Assembly (NCBI GenBank): GCA_041623895.1 | Contig: JBFJVZ010000180.1 | Span: 1 to 14,247 of the forward strand | DNA: 14,247 nucleotides | Reading direction: 5' to 3' | Origin: JBFJVZ01 sp041623895 | GTDB taxonomy: Bacteria; Planctomycetota; Planctomycetia; Pirellulales; Pirellulaceae | Shown: positions 14,220 to 14,247 of the stretch, one piece after another | Position numbering within the stretch: position 1 is the stretch's first letter | Layout of the letters: each line of letters begins with the position of its first letter | Program-made: the position numbers and the translations under genes | Notes under the pieces: model-generated | Databases searched by the model: none | The model's input: only the letters and a program-made list of their open reading frames with translations | Told to the model about the DNA's origin: nothing

Positions 14220-14247
14220 GGATAGAAAAGGTTGTTGTCCGGCCGCC

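Overview
The window looks like a piece of a planctomycete chromosome, most likely the Rhodopirellula/Pirellula group. This rests on gene content: a secreted sulfatase with a C-terminal beta-sandwich, a secreted tandem amidohydrolase pair, a Tat-exported DUF1501 protein, a WXG100-like protein beside a coiled-coil partner, many start codons without a Shine-Dalgarno sequence, and intergenic regions full of short palindromes. The assignment is an inference from family knowledge; there is no rRNA or other marker gene.

Layout: positions 1-528 (minus) hold the N-terminal part of an IS1182-type transposase, running off the window edge and broken by an in-frame TGA. The only plus-strand gene is the sulfatase at 654-2486. 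It converges on the minus-strand genes across a palindrome-rich spacer (2487-2869) in which two 15-base inverted repeats bracket about 324 bp, like a MITE. Next comes a two-gene operon of secreted amidohydrolases (7338-2870) joined by an ATGA overlap; only one of the three amidohydrolase modules keeps the HxH metal motif.

After a 395-bp repeat-filled spacer comes a minus-strand cluster, read from 11060 down to 7734: a tiny leader ORF, an unrecognised 82-aa ORF, a TPR protein, a WXG100-like protein, a coiled-coil protein ending in SSDKPT repeats, and a 392-aa helical protein. Stop and start codons overlap at the first two joints (GTGA, TAATG), which suggests translational coupling. No EccC/FtsK-type ATPase is visible, so a link to type VII secretion is only an inference from WXG100 family knowledge. 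I regard this cluster as the most interesting part of the window.

Further on are an iron-dependent alcohol dehydrogenase (12334-11183, minus), a 384-bp spacer containing a probable terminator, and a DUF1501 Tat-exported protein (14161-12719, minus) with a clear ribosome binding site and an 18-bp tandem repeat upstream. No tRNA, rRNA, CRISPR array or origin was seen.
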